Assembly: GCA_910578335.1 (NCBI GenBank) | Contig: CAJTPU010000013.1 | Coordinates: 51,845 to 115,844 of the forward strand | Direction: 5' to 3' | DNA: 64,000 nucleotides | From: an uncultured Lachnospiraceae bacterium | GTDB lineage: Bacteria > Bacillota > Clostridia > Lachnospirales > Lachnospiraceae | Part shown: one piece after another, positions 16,687 to 24,484 of the stretch | Layout: every line of letters starts with the position of its first letter | How positions within the stretch are numbered: the stretch's first letter is position 1 | Translations under genes and position numbers: made by a program | The notes under the pieces: generated by a model | Told to the model about the DNA's origin: nothing | Seen by the model: the letters and a program-made list of their open reading frames with translations, nothing else | The model's database searches: none

Positions 16687-18246
16687 CTATCTGTAAAGCC
16701 GAAAGTCTCTTGTGTGTCCGTCAAACATTTCATCGCCCTCATGCTGTGCCGTCACACCTGAGATAAAGCCGTAACGGTTGCGGTGTATGGTGACGTCAAC
16801 AGTGCCGTCCCGCTCCATGTGCATACCGCAAAGTTCGTCGGTGCAGACGCGGATTTTTTCACCTTGATAGAAAAAGCTGCCGTCTGCATCGCGGGTAATA
16901 TCCCAATCGGCGTATTCTGCATATTTTTCTTCATCATTTATACAGAGGGAGAAGAATACACGGAATGCGCTTTTTTCAACGCCGAAAACTTCGGCGAGGG
17001 AGGCTTTTATCTGCTCTTCCATAAGCTCGGGGTCATTTGTGGTATCCGCTGCCAGTATGTCAATGATGGCATTTTCCGCCCGTCTCTGCGCGTTCTCTCC
17101 AAGATAGATATCCCGTGTAATATCCACATAGCATCCCCAGCGGCAGTTGGAGCTTGCACAGTAGGAAGACAGATAAGGGGAAAAAGGCGCCTGTACGCCG
17201 GTGGCAAATACTGCGGTTCCGCAGACAAGGAACAGGATGGAAAAAGCAAGCAGCAGTGCGGAAGCCTTTTTATAATTTACGATATTTTTGACGCGCTTTT
17301 CAATTTCTGTTCTGGAAAAAGCACTGTAAAGCAGGGTAACGCGGCTGCCGCTGACTGCCATGGACAGCAGGCTCATGGCGTAGCTCTTGCGCTCTTCGGC
17401 GTCGGACGTCTTTAAAAGAGCGGCGTCACAGGCATTTTCCACATCGGCAGAAAAGTATTTGGACATCAACCATACAAGCGGATTGAACCAGTGCAGGCAG
17501 AGTGTCACCAGCATAACCGCTTTTGTCAAGTTGTCCTTCCGCTTGATATGCATGGTTTCATGTGAAAGTATGTGGCGCAGAAGTACGGTGTTTCCAAAAT
17601 CCATGCGGGTTGGCAGATAGATGCGGGGGGCTAGAAGTCCGCTTACCAGAGGGGACGCAATTTCATCGCAGGTAAACACCTGTATGTGCCCCATATCCAT
17701 TTCGCGCAGCAAGGCGTTTATTGTCTCGTTATGCTCCACTAAAAACCGGTTTTTTAATCTTTTCATACATTGGTATTTTCTGAAACATAAAATGCTGACT
17801 GTGACAGCAAGCCCTATGAAATAAGCAGCGGCAAGCAGAATGCCGGGGTTTAACAGGAAAGCGGCAATATCTGTAATGTATTCGCCGTAAGAAGCAGAGC
17901 TTTCGGATACGGGTACGTCCTGCGAAAGGACACTTGCTGCATCCGTGTCCGTTGTTTCCTGTAAATGCGCGGCAGCATCAGCCTCTCCCGGCACCGCAAC
18001 GGTAGTTTCTGCTATCTGAGCGGTGTAAGTGACATTGCCAAAGGTATGCGGTATATTCATGCTGAGCGGGCTGCTCAAAGAAAAAGGCACTAAAAGACGG
18101 ATGAGCACGACACACCAGAGTATAGGAAAAACAAATTTAGGCAGCTTCTGCTTTAACAGTCCGCGCAAGAGCAGTACGACTATAATCATGATACTTCCAT
18201 AAAGGGTCATGAGATAAAAGGGCATACTCATTCTGAAATGTAACAT
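16687..18246 (-). CDS. BlaR1/MecR1-type M56 metallopeptidase sensor
   Basis: The protein has 519 residues. Membrane segments lie near residues 8-28, 35-55, 115-140 and 325-345. The zinc peptidase motif HETMH (about residue 229) and the downstream Glu ligand in DVENACDAAL mark an M56 peptidase. The C-terminal extracellular region of about 170 residues is not a penicillin-binding sensor but a short Cys-containing domain, so the signal may not be a beta-lactam. GAGG six bases before ATG 18246 selects this start. It is co-directional with the BlaI-type repressor upstream, which it would cleave. Confidence 0.88.
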   Translation of the reverse strand: MLHFRMSMPFYLMTLYGSIMIIVVLLLRGLLKQKLPKFVFPILWCVVLIRLLVPFSLSSPLSMNIPHTFGNVTYTAQIAETTVAVPGEADAAAHLQETTDTDAASVLSQDVPVSESSASYGEYITDIAAFLLNPGILLAAAYFIGLAVTVSILCFRKYQCMKRLKNRFLVEHNETINALLREMDMGHIQVFTCDEIASPLVSGLLAPRIYLPTRMDFGNTVLLRHILSHETMHIKRKDNLTKAVMLVTLCLHWFNPLVWLMSKYFSADVENACDAALLKTSDAEERKSYAMSLLSMAVSGSRVTLLYSAFSRTEIEKRVKNIVNYKKASALLLAFSILFLVCGTAVFATGVQAPFSPYLSSYCASSNCRWGCYVDITRDIYLGENAQRRAENAIIDILAADTTNDPELMEEQIKASLAEVFGVEKSAFRVFFSLCINDEEKYAEYADWDITRDADGSFFYQGEKIRVCTDELCGMHMERDGTVDVTIHRNRYGFISGVTAQHEGDEMFDGHTRDFRLYR

Positions 18247-18373
18247 TTTAATCCTCATTTCTGCGCACGTTTTTGAAGCAATAAAGCCGTGCTTATTGCT
18301 TGCGCATAGGGAGTTTGTGTCAAGTGCGCGCAGACACGAATCTCCATGTCGAAGCATCTCGCCGGGAGTGCTT
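18247..18373 (-). repeat. Structured intergenic spacer between blaI and blaR1
   Basis: The 127-base gap holds several hairpins, including GAAGCA...TGCTTC arms (18343-18370), GTGTCTGCGCGCACTTGACAC and GCAATAAGCACGGCTTTATTGC. Its distal end reads GTGCGCAGAAATGAGG, whose GAGG is the ribosome site of blaR1. The same ending (CGCGCAGAAATGGAG or variants) precedes other genes in this window, so it looks like a dispersed element that supplies ribosome sites. Confidence 0.5.
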
Positions 18374-18727
18374 CTACTTCGCTTCTTGTATCATTTTAAA
18401 AAGCCTTTCCGCCTCTTCTTTTGAAATTCCCTGATTTCTCAGAAAAGAGGAAAAAAACAGTTCGCTGGAGCCGCCGAACATTTTGTCAATGAGCTGTTCG
18501 GTTTCACTCTGTGCAACCTCGTCCTTTGTGACGAGGGCTCTGCACAGAAACCCCGGTTCTTCGCGCTCTATGGCGCCTTTTTCAATACATTTTTTGATGA
18601 CGGTGTAGGTGGTGTTTTTGTTCCAGCCGATACGTGCCGCAAGCACATCCACAATATCCCTGGCGGGCTTTTTGCCCTGTTCCCACAAAACCTCCATCAC
18701 TTTAAGCTCTGAATCAAATAGCTTCAC
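18374..18727 (-). CDS. BlaI/MecI-family winged-helix repressor
   Basis: This 117-residue repressor has the family's winged helix: FDSELKVMEVLWEQGKKPARDIVDVL, the recognition region GWNKNTTYTVIKKCIEKGAIER, and a C-terminal dimerisation tail ending AERLFKMIQEAK. The start is a GTG at 18727 with GAGAGG upstream. It probably represses its own operon through the two dyads at 18,831-18,881 and is inactivated by proteolysis through the M56 partner encoded 127 bases downstream. The target resistance or stress gene is not adjacent. Confidence 0.92.
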   Translation of the reverse strand: MKLFDSELKVMEVLWEQGKKPARDIVDVLAARIGWNKNTTYTVIKKCIEKGAIEREEPGFLCRALVTKDEVAQSETEQLIDKMFGGSSELFFSSFLRNQGISKEEAERLFKMIQEAK

Positions 18728-18830
18728 GGTGCACCTCTCTTTCCTGCCTGTATTGCGTGATACGGCTGCCTATCTGCCTGCCTGTATATAACAAAAGCGG
18801 TTTTTTGGTCTGTAATAGCGTAAGCCATGG

Positions 18831-18881
18831 AAGACTATTGCAATAGTCTTAGGGATTAAAAATAGACTATCACAATAGTCT
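18831..18881 (-). promoter_or_regulatory. Tandem BlaI-type operators
   Basis: A perfect 20-base palindrome AAGACTATTGCAATAGTCTT (18831-18850) is followed by a near-perfect second dyad AGACTATCACAATAGTCT (18864-18881). The dyad centres are 32 bases apart, about three helical turns, as expected for cooperative dimer binding. They lie 104-154 bases upstream of the blaI start. Confidence 0.8.
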
Positions 18882-19024
18882 GCGGGTGTCAAGGGGGATG
18901 ATAAGAAAAATAAAAAATAGATGTTGTTAAATTTTTCAAATTCCAAGGAGCTGTTGCATTTGATTATGTGGTTTAAAATTTTAAAAGGGAAAATCAGACA
19001 ATTTTTCAAAAATATTAGTGTATA

Positions 19025-19052
19025 TTGACAAATTATGGCAGGAGAGTAAAAT
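19025..19052 (+). promoter_or_regulatory. Possible plus-strand promoter facing the CRISPR-derived RNA
   Basis: A consensus TTGACA (19025-19030), 16 bases and TAAAAT (19047-19052) would start RNA near 19059 and run into the hairpin at 19,074-19,130. That hairpin can terminate in both directions. Any product would be a short antisense RNA to the 3' half of the minus-strand RNA. No coding sequence follows. Confidence 0.3.
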
Positions 19053-19072
19053 ATTCTTATACATACATGTAG

Positions 19073-19167
19073 AGAAAAAGAGCCTGCCTATTGCAGTGGA
19101 TACAAGGCAATAGGAAACTCTTTTTCAATAACAATGTTATTTTTTCAATCCACAGGGTGTACCTGAC
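19073..19167 (-). ncRNA. CreR-like CRISPR-derived guide RNA, candidate repressor of the cas operon
   Basis: On the minus strand a degenerate repeat spans 19167-19142. It begins GTCA like the real repeat, forms a small hairpin (CAGG, 5-base loop, CCTG) and keeps the 3' handle TGTGGATTGAAA (19154-19143), 12 bases identical to the array repeat. A pseudo-spacer follows from 19141 (AATAACATTGTTATTGAAA, then AAGAG). RNA would end at a stem CCTATTGC (19114-19107) / GCAATAGG (19094-19087) followed by CTCTTTTTC. The pseudo-spacer matches the cas promoter region next to a TTC. CRISPR-derived regulatory guides (CreR) are known in other type I systems; the assignment here is inferred from sequence. Confidence 0.82.
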
Positions 19168-19173
19168 AATGCT

Positions 19174-19202
19174 ATTATAGCATCTTTTTTCGATTTGGTA
19201 AA
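19174..19202 (-). promoter_or_regulatory. Promoter of the CRISPR-derived RNA
   Basis: On the minus strand TTTACC (19202-19197), 17 bases and TGCTATAAT (TATAAT at 19179-19174 with an extended TG) predict transcription from about 19167. That is the first base of the degenerate repeat. Confidence 0.75.
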
Positions 19203-19240
19203 AGGCAGTCGTAATTTTTGCTATCGCTCAAAGAAACTAA

Positions 19241-19262
19241 TTCAATAATATTGTTATTGAAA
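19241..19262 (+). promoter_or_regulatory. Predicted Cascade target (PAM plus protospacer) at the cas promoter
   Basis: TTC (19241-19243), the known type I-C PAM, is followed immediately by AATAATATTGTTATTGAAA (19244-19262). This equals pseudo-spacer positions 1-19 except at position 6 (C in the guide, T here). A full-length protospacer would extend to about 19,277 and cover the -35 box of the cas promoter at 19,269-19,274. The sequence is also a dyad (TTCAATAA/TTATTGAA), so a protein operator is the rival reading. Confidence 0.75.
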
Positions 19263-19268
19263 TTAACG

Positions 19269-19297
19269 TTGACAGCAAGAAAAAACTATGTTATATA
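19269..19297 (+). promoter_or_regulatory. Promoter of the cas operon
   Basis: A consensus TTGACA (19269-19274) with a 17-base spacer and TATATA (19292-19297) predicts a start near 19304 and a 34-base leader to the cas3 ATG. Confidence 0.75.
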
Positions 19298-19337
19298 TAA
19301 AAACAGGAAAGATAATTTAGGGGAGGGCAACAGGAAA

Positions 19338-21812
19338 ATGAAGATTGCACATGTATCCGTAAAAGAGGGGAAAGCGGCGGTACAGGATTTAAAAGAGCAT
19401 TTGAAGCATGTAGCGGCGCTTTGCCGGGAGTATATGAGGGGGATTGGCTGTCCTGCCATGGGGGAGCTTGCGGGTATATTACACGATGCAGGTAAGGCTT
19501 CTCATGCTTTTCAGGACAGAATGGAAGCGATTCGGCAGGGAAAGTCGGACCCGGGGCAAAAGGGAGGACATGCTTCTGTCGGAGCGGTACTTCTACAGAA
19601 AACGGCAGGCAGCCTGAGTACTCCGTTTGAAGAATTGGCGGTACAGGCAGTGTGCGAGGCGGTTTTTTCACATCATACGGCGCTTCCGGATAATATTTCA
19701 CCGAAGGGGGAGGACGGATACAGGAACAGATTATGCTGTGAGGCGGCAGAATTGCAGGAAATTGAGTCATACTTTTGGGAAGAGATTATTTCAGAGGAAG
19801 AACTGAAAAAGCTTCTAAAGAAAGCGTATGCGGAGGCGGAAGTTTTATTTCAAAGGGCGAAAGGGAATGGGGCAGATTTCAAGGAAACAAATTTCTTTTT
19901 GGGGCTGCTGGAAAAAATGCTTTTGTCTGCATTAATCGATGCGGACTGGCTTGACAGCGCGACCGGTGGAGAAAACACATCTTGGGATTTCCCGGAAATT
20001 TTTCAGTCAGAAACAAATTATCAGGAAGAAAGAAGACAGCTTTTTGCAGATTTTCAGAAAAATCTGGAGGACGGCCTGCGGGACATGAATCAATCGCAAA
20101 ACATGAATCAATCTCAAAAAGAGATTCATGTCTGGAGAAATTATATCTCTGAAAAGTGCGGCGAGGCGGGAGAACAGAAGGGCGGCGTCTATACGCTGTC
20201 CTGCCCTACCGGTGCGGGAAAAACGCTGGCGGGGCTTCGGTTTGCACTTAGGCATTGTATCGCACGGCAGAAAGACAGGATATTTTATATTATTCCCTTT
20301 ATCAGTATCATAGACCAAAACGCCAAAAGCATAAAAAATGTATTAGGGCGGGACGGTTTTGCCGAGCAGGCGGAAAAGTATATTTTGGAGTTACATTCCA
20401 GCGTGGAGATGGAAGGAGAAAAGGGGACTTTTCGTGATGAGGGATTTTGGGCACAAAGGATGGCAGAGCCGATTGTGCTGACGACCATGGTTCGTTTCCT
20501 CAATACCTTTTTTGCCGAAGGAACGAGAAACCTAAGAGCAGCACACCAGTTTCAGAATGCAGTACTGATTTTTGATGAAATCCAGTCGCTTTCCGTCAGA
20601 CAGACGGCTATTTTCAACAGTCTGATAAATTTTCTCACTTATGTGTGCGGCTGTACCTGTGTGTTATGTACGGCAACACAGCCACTTTTGGCAGAAACAA
20701 TGAAACCTGTATATCCTATTAAAATGACGAATCCGGCAGCGCTGGTGGAGCTGCCGGGGGAAGCGGCAGAAGCGTTCCGCCGGGTTATCGTAAAACCGGC
20801 ACTGAAAAGAAATGGATATACAGGGGAGGAGCTGGCAGAGCTTGTATGGGACAAGTCTCTCAGTGCCGGAAATGTACTGGTAGTTATGAACACGAAACAG
20901 TCGGCGCTTGCCGTCTACTATGAGGTGCAAAAGAAAGTCACGGAAGAATATAAGGTCTGGTATCTTTCTACAAGGCTTTATGCAGCGCACAGAAAAGAAG
21001 TGATTGCAGAAATCAGAAAAGCACTGCGGCAAGGAGAAAAGATAATTGTGGTGAGCACGCAGTTGATTGAAGCAGGGATTGATTTTGACTTTTCCTGTGT
21101 TATCCGCGCTTTGGCAGGCATGGATTCCATTGTGCAGGCGGCAGGAAGATGTAACAGGGAGGGGAAAAAGGAAATTTGCACGACGTACATTGTCAATCCC
21201 CATGAAAAGCTGGAATCATTGGCACATTTGAAGGATATCAGAGAGGGGGCAAATCAGACGCAGCGTCTGCTTGGGGAATTTGAAGCGAATCCGGCAGGAT
21301 TTGACGGTGACCTGTTGTCGCCCAAGGCGATGCACTGGTATTTTCAATATTATTTCTGGAATAGAAAAGCAGAAATGACTTATCCGTTAGAGGGGACAAG
21401 CGATACGCTTTATACGCTGCTTTCTGACAATCAAAATCTAGTCCGCTCGGGTGTTCAGCATCTTACATATGAAGTGAATGCCCTGAACCAGTCGTTTCGG
21501 ACGGCGGCGGAAAAGTTTCAGGCAATAGAAGCTGTGGGAAGTCCTGTGTTTGTCAGAAGAGGGCGCGGCAGGAAAATTTGGGAGGAAATACAGAGAAGCA
21601 CAGCGTATCAAGATGTAAAGATGCTGTTAAAGGAGGCACAGCAGTTTGTGGTAAATGTGCCGCCATATGAGCTGAAAAAACTGGGAGAAAGCAAGGGGGT
21701 TTTGGAATGGGAGGATAAGATGGGAATGTATGTCCTGAATGAAATGTACTATGATGAAAAAACCGGTTTGTCAGGAGAAACCGGAGATACTGTGCCGTAC
21801 TATGGATTTTAG
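19338..21812 (+). CDS. cas3: CRISPR-associated helicase/nuclease Cas3 (type I-C)
   Basis: The protein has 824 residues. An N-terminal HD nuclease domain carries HLKHVAALC, ILHDAGKAS at about residue 49, GGHASVGA and FSHHTALPD. It is fused to a superfamily 2 helicase with Walker A (SCPTGAGKTLAG, about 290), motif II DEIQ (about 413), motif III CTATQPLL and motif VI QAAGRCNREG (about 600). Cas3 is recruited by target-bound Cascade, unwinds the non-target strand and degrades it. Translation starts at ATG 19338, since upstream frame residues overlap the promoter. It is the first gene of the operon. Confidence 0.96.
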   Translation: MKIAHVSVKEGKAAVQDLKEHLKHVAALCREYMRGIGCPAMGELAGILHDAGKASHAFQDRMEAIRQGKSDPGQKGGHASVGAVLLQKTAGSLSTPFEELAVQAVCEAVFSHHTALPDNISPKGEDGYRNRLCCEAAELQEIESYFWEEIISEEELKKLLKKAYAEAEVLFQRAKGNGADFKETNFFLGLLEKMLLSALIDADWLDSATGGENTSWDFPEIFQSETNYQEERRQLFADFQKNLEDGLRDMNQSQNMNQSQKEIHVWRNYISEKCGEAGEQKGGVYTLSCPTGAGKTLAGLRFALRHCIARQKDRIFYIIPFISIIDQNAKSIKNVLGRDGFAEQAEKYILELHSSVEMEGEKGTFRDEGFWAQRMAEPIVLTTMVRFLNTFFAEGTRNLRAAHQFQNAVLIFDEIQSLSVRQTAIFNSLINFLTYVCGCTCVLCTATQPLLAETMKPVYPIKMTNPAALVELPGEAAEAFRRVIVKPALKRNGYTGEELAELVWDKSLSAGNVLVVMNTKQSALAVYYEVQKKVTEEYKVWYLSTRLYAAHRKEVIAEIRKALRQGEKIIVVSTQLIEAGIDFDFSCVIRALAGMDSIVQAAGRCNREGKKEICTTYIVNPHEKLESLAHLKDIREGANQTQRLLGEFEANPAGFDGDLLSPKAMHWYFQYYFWNRKAEMTYPLEGTSDTLYTLLSDNQNLVRSGVQHLTYEVNALNQSFRTAAEKFQAIEAVGSPVFVRRGRGRKIWEEIQRSTAYQDVKMLLKEAQQFVVNVPPYELKKLGESKGVLEWEDKMGMYVLNEMYYDEKTGLSGETGDTVPYYGF

Positions 21813-21830
21813 GTGGCGGGAAGGAGGAGC

Positions 21831-22565
21831 ATGGAAAAAAAGAATAGCATTACATTTTCACTGAAAGGCAGAAGAGCGCTTTTTACGGACCCGGTCAGCA
21901 GGATGGGCGGTGAAAAATTCACCTATCAAGTGCCGACTTATCAGGCGCTGAAGGGTGTTCTGGAAAGCATCTATTGGAAACCGACCTTCGTGTGGATAGT
22001 GGATAAGGTGCGCGTCATGAAGCAGATTCAGTCGGAATCGCAGGCAGTCAGACCAATAGATTATGGTGGCGGCAACACGCTGTCAATTTATACCTATCTT
22101 TCCGATGTGGAGTATCGTGTGCAGGCGCATTTTGAGTGGAATGAAAACCGGCAGGACATGGCAGAAGACCGGAATGAAAACAAGCACTACTTTATTGCCA
22201 GGCGTGCGTTGGAAAAGGGAGGAAGAAGGGATATTTTTCTAGGTACGAGAGAGTGTCAGGGGTATGTAGAGCCTTGTAGCTTTGACGAGGGAACAGGGCA
22301 TTATGATGACTGTGAGGAAATGCCCATAGGCTTTATGTTTCATGGATTTACCTATCCGGACGAGGCGGTGCGGGAGGAAGAAAAAAACAAGCTGACGGCA
22401 CGTTTTTTCAGTCCGCTGATGAAGAAAGGCGTGATTACTTTTCCGACGCCGGAGGAGTGTAGCGTGCGCCGGATACTGGCGGACAGAAAAGCGAAAGAAT
22501 TTAGCCTGCAAAAGGGCAATATAAGCATGGCGGGAGGAGGTGCGCTGGATGAGCTGGCTGAATGA
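21831..22565 (+). CDS. cas5: Cas5c, pre-crRNA endoribonuclease
   Basis: The protein has 244 residues. In type I-C systems Cas5 replaces Cas6: it cuts each repeat at the base of the hairpin and then stays on the 5' handle. The N-terminal RAMP fold (ITFSLKGRRALFTDP) and YQVPTYQALKGVLESIYW are present, and the Lys-His pair of the catalytic site is visible in ENKHYFIARR. AAGGAGG just upstream of ATG 21831 selects that start. It begins 18 bases after cas3, and its 3' end overlaps cas8c by 17 bases, so translation is coupled. Confidence 0.95.
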   Translation: MEKKNSITFSLKGRRALFTDPVSRMGGEKFTYQVPTYQALKGVLESIYWKPTFVWIVDKVRVMKQIQSESQAVRPIDYGGGNTLSIYTYLSDVEYRVQAHFEWNENRQDMAEDRNENKHYFIARRALEKGGRRDIFLGTRECQGYVEPCSFDEGTGHYDDCEEMPIGFMFHGFTYPDEAVREEEKNKLTARFFSPLMKKGVITFPTPEECSVRRILADRKAKEFSLQKGNISMAGGGALDELAE

Positions 22566-24378
22566 GCTATATCGGACCTATGAAGCCTGTAAAAGCGAAG
22601 TCGGCATGGTAAAAGAAAATCAGCCGCAGCTTCTGCCGATTGCACACCTAACCCAGAATGCCCAGCTTGAGATTGTTTTAGACGGTGAAGGTCATTTTCT
22701 TAGGGCATGCAGAGTGCCAAAGGAGGATGCGGTTACGGTGATTCCGGTTACGGAGGATTCGGGCGGGGGAAAGGGAAATGCTATTTTTCCGCATTCATTA
22801 GCAGATACGTTAGCATATATTGCAGGTGATTATGGAAATTTTGTGAGAAATAGTAAGGAAGAGAAATATGAAAAATATATGGCACAACTGGAAAAGTGGT
22901 CCTCATCACCTTACAGTCTGCCGCAGATAAACAGTGTGTACCGGTATCTTCGTGAAGGCAGGGTTATGCAGGATTTGCTGGAAGCGGGCGTGTTTTCCTT
23001 TGAAAACGGAAAAATCCTGGCAGAAAAGCAGCAGAACATAGAGCTGGAAAAGTGGTTTGTCCGGTTTTCGGTTGAGATTCCCGGCAAGGTGGAGAGCAGG
23101 CTTTACTGTGACACAGAGGTGTTTGAAAGCTACATACGCTTTTATCTTGCAGGACAGGAAACGCAGGAGCTGTGCTATGCAACCGGTGAGAGAGTGCCTT
23201 GCTCCGAAAAGCATCCTGCCAAAATCCGGCACACAGGGGATAAGGCAAAGTTGATATCGTCAAACAATGCTTCCGGTGTACTGACCTACAAAGGCAGGTT
23301 TAGCGAGAGCGGACAGGTGGCAGCCGTGAGCTATGAGGTATCGCAGAAGGCGCACAGCGCACTGCGGTGGCTGATTGCAAAGCAGGCATGCCTGAAGGCG
23401 GGCGAGCAGGTTTTTGTCGTGTGGTCTGTGGAAAAATCGGATATGAAAAATCCCTTTGCAGAATTCTGGGGTGAGGAAGAGGAGGCGGAAGCCTTTACCG
23501 ACGAGCACTATGCTACTCAGGTCAGAAAAGCCATATGGGGAACGGAAAGGGAGCTGCAGGCGGGAGACAGCGTCATGGTTATGGGCGTGGAGGCGGCAAC
23601 CACCGGCAGACTGTCCATTCCCTTTTATCAAAAATATGAAGCGCAGCAGTTTATTGAAAATATTACAAGATGGAAAACGGAGACTTGCTGGCTGTATAAG
23701 CGGGAAAAGGAAAAAGCGGCGGTGCCGTGGTCACCTTCCCTGATTGATATTGTGAAGCTGGTGACGGGAGATAGAAGCGATAAGCTGACCAAGAGCATGT
23801 ATGAAAGGCTTTTGCCCTGCATCGTGGAGAGCAGGAGGCTGCCTTATGACATTGTACTATCTGCCGTGCAGCAGGCGGCAAATCCCATGCATTACAAAAA
23901 TGAATGGGACTGGAACAGGGCAGTTGCAATAGCATGTGCGTTGCTGCGAAAATGGCAGATAGAAAGAGAAAACAGAGAGGAGGAATACAGCATGGTATTA
24001 CAGGAGGAGAGCAAGGATAGGAGTTATATCTTCGGGCAGTTGCTTGCTACTGCTGAGATGCTGGAAAGGAGCGCTTTGCGGGGAGGCGGCAAGGAAATAC
24101 GGAGTACGGCGGCTGAGAAATATTTTGTCAGATTTCAGCGGTATCCGGTAGAAACATGGCTTACCATCAGGAACCAGTTAAATCCGTATATGGCAAAACT
24201 CGGAGCGGAGGGAAAGCGGTTTTATATCGATAGGATTGACGAACTGACTGCAAGGCTGGAATTGACGGACAAGAGAAAACTGGAGCCCACATTTTTGCAG
24301 GGATACAGCTGTCAAAAAATGGCTTACTGGGGATATTTTAAGAAAAGCGTTGCGGAGAACGAGGAAGAGACAGAGTGA
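22549..24378 (+). CDS. cas8c: Cas8c, large subunit of the I-C Cascade
   Basis: This 609-residue Cas8c/Csd1 recognises the PAM and starts target unwinding. The family is visible from MSWLNELYRTYEAC at the N-terminus, the ASGVLTYKGRFSES segment, LRWLIAKQA and VVWSVEKSD, and MTTGRLSIPF-type sequence (AATTGRLSIPFYQ). AGGAGGTG seven bases upstream selects ATG 22549 over the in-frame GTG 22540. The C-terminal 128 codons also encode a separate Cas11c from an internal start. It overlaps cas5c by 17 bases. Confidence 0.95.
   Translation: MSWLNELYRTYEACKSEVGMVKENQPQLLPIAHLTQNAQLEIVLDGEGHFLRACRVPKEDAVTVIPVTEDSGGGKGNAIFPHSLADTLAYIAGDYGNFVRNSKEEKYEKYMAQLEKWSSSPYSLPQINSVYRYLREGRVMQDLLEAGVFSFENGKILAEKQQNIELEKWFVRFSVEIPGKVESRLYCDTEVFESYIRFYLAGQETQELCYATGERVPCSEKHPAKIRHTGDKAKLISSNNASGVLTYKGRFSESGQVAAVSYEVSQKAHSALRWLIAKQACLKAGEQVFVVWSVEKSDMKNPFAEFWGEEEEAEAFTDEHYATQVRKAIWGTERELQAGDSVMVMGVEAATTGRLSIPFYQKYEAQQFIENITRWKTETCWLYKREKEKAAVPWSPSLIDIVKLVTGDRSDKLTKSMYERLLPCIVESRRLPYDIVLSAVQQAANPMHYKNEWDWNRAVAIACALLRKWQIERENREEEYSMVLQEESKDRSYIFGQLLATAEMLERSALRGGGKEIRSTAAEKYFVRFQRYPVETWLTIRNQLNPYMAKLGAEGKRFYIDRIDELTARLELTDKRKLEPTFLQGYSCQKMAYWGYFKKSVAENEEETE
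23992..24378 (+). CDS. cas11c: Cas11c small subunit from an internal start within cas8c
   Basis: Inside the cas8c frame a perfect AGGAGG (23978-23983) lies eight bases before an in-frame ATG at 23992. Translation from here gives a 128-residue, helix-rich protein (FGQLLATAEMLERSAL, YPVETWLTIRNQLNPYMAKL, IDRIDELTARLE) ending with the cas8c stop. Type I-C effectors are known to need a small subunit made in this way, two copies of which line the belly of the complex. The ribosome site is seen directly; the identification rests on family knowledge. Confidence 0.85.
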   Translation: MVLQEESKDRSYIFGQLLATAEMLERSALRGGGKEIRSTAAEKYFVRFQRYPVETWLTIRNQLNPYMAKLGAEGKRFYIDRIDELTARLELTDKRKLEPTFLQGYSCQKMAYWGYFKKSVAENEEETE

Positions 24379-24439
24379 CAAAAGACTCATGAAGTGATGT
24401 GAGTTGGCGGGACGGGACAGGAAAGACCTGTATCTGCCC

Positions 24440-24484
24440 GGATTGATAAGCGTGTCTGAGACGCGCAGAAATGGAGAGAAAAAT
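24440..24484 (+). repeat. Hairpin plus ribosome-site element before cas7c
   Basis: The 106-base gap between cas8c and cas7c contains GCGTGTC TGA GACGCGC (24450-24466), a 7-bp stem, then AGAAATGGAGAG, which supplies the cas7c ribosome site. Similar stem-plus-AGAnnGGAG elements precede other genes here (3,094-3,121; 18,247-18,265; 39,502-39,527). It may set the higher expression that the Cas7 backbone needs. Confidence 0.5.

Noticed and set aside
19125..19262. Two TTCAATAA-type dyads as plain operators of a protein regulator
   Set aside because: This is possible, but it would not explain the repeat handle, the exact register after TTC, the position-6 mismatch, or a promoter whose +1 is the first repeat base. 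It is kept as the main rival explanation.
19218..19337. N-terminal extension of cas3
   Set aside because: It would overlap the cas promoter and the guide target. The family start MKIAHVS is at 19338.
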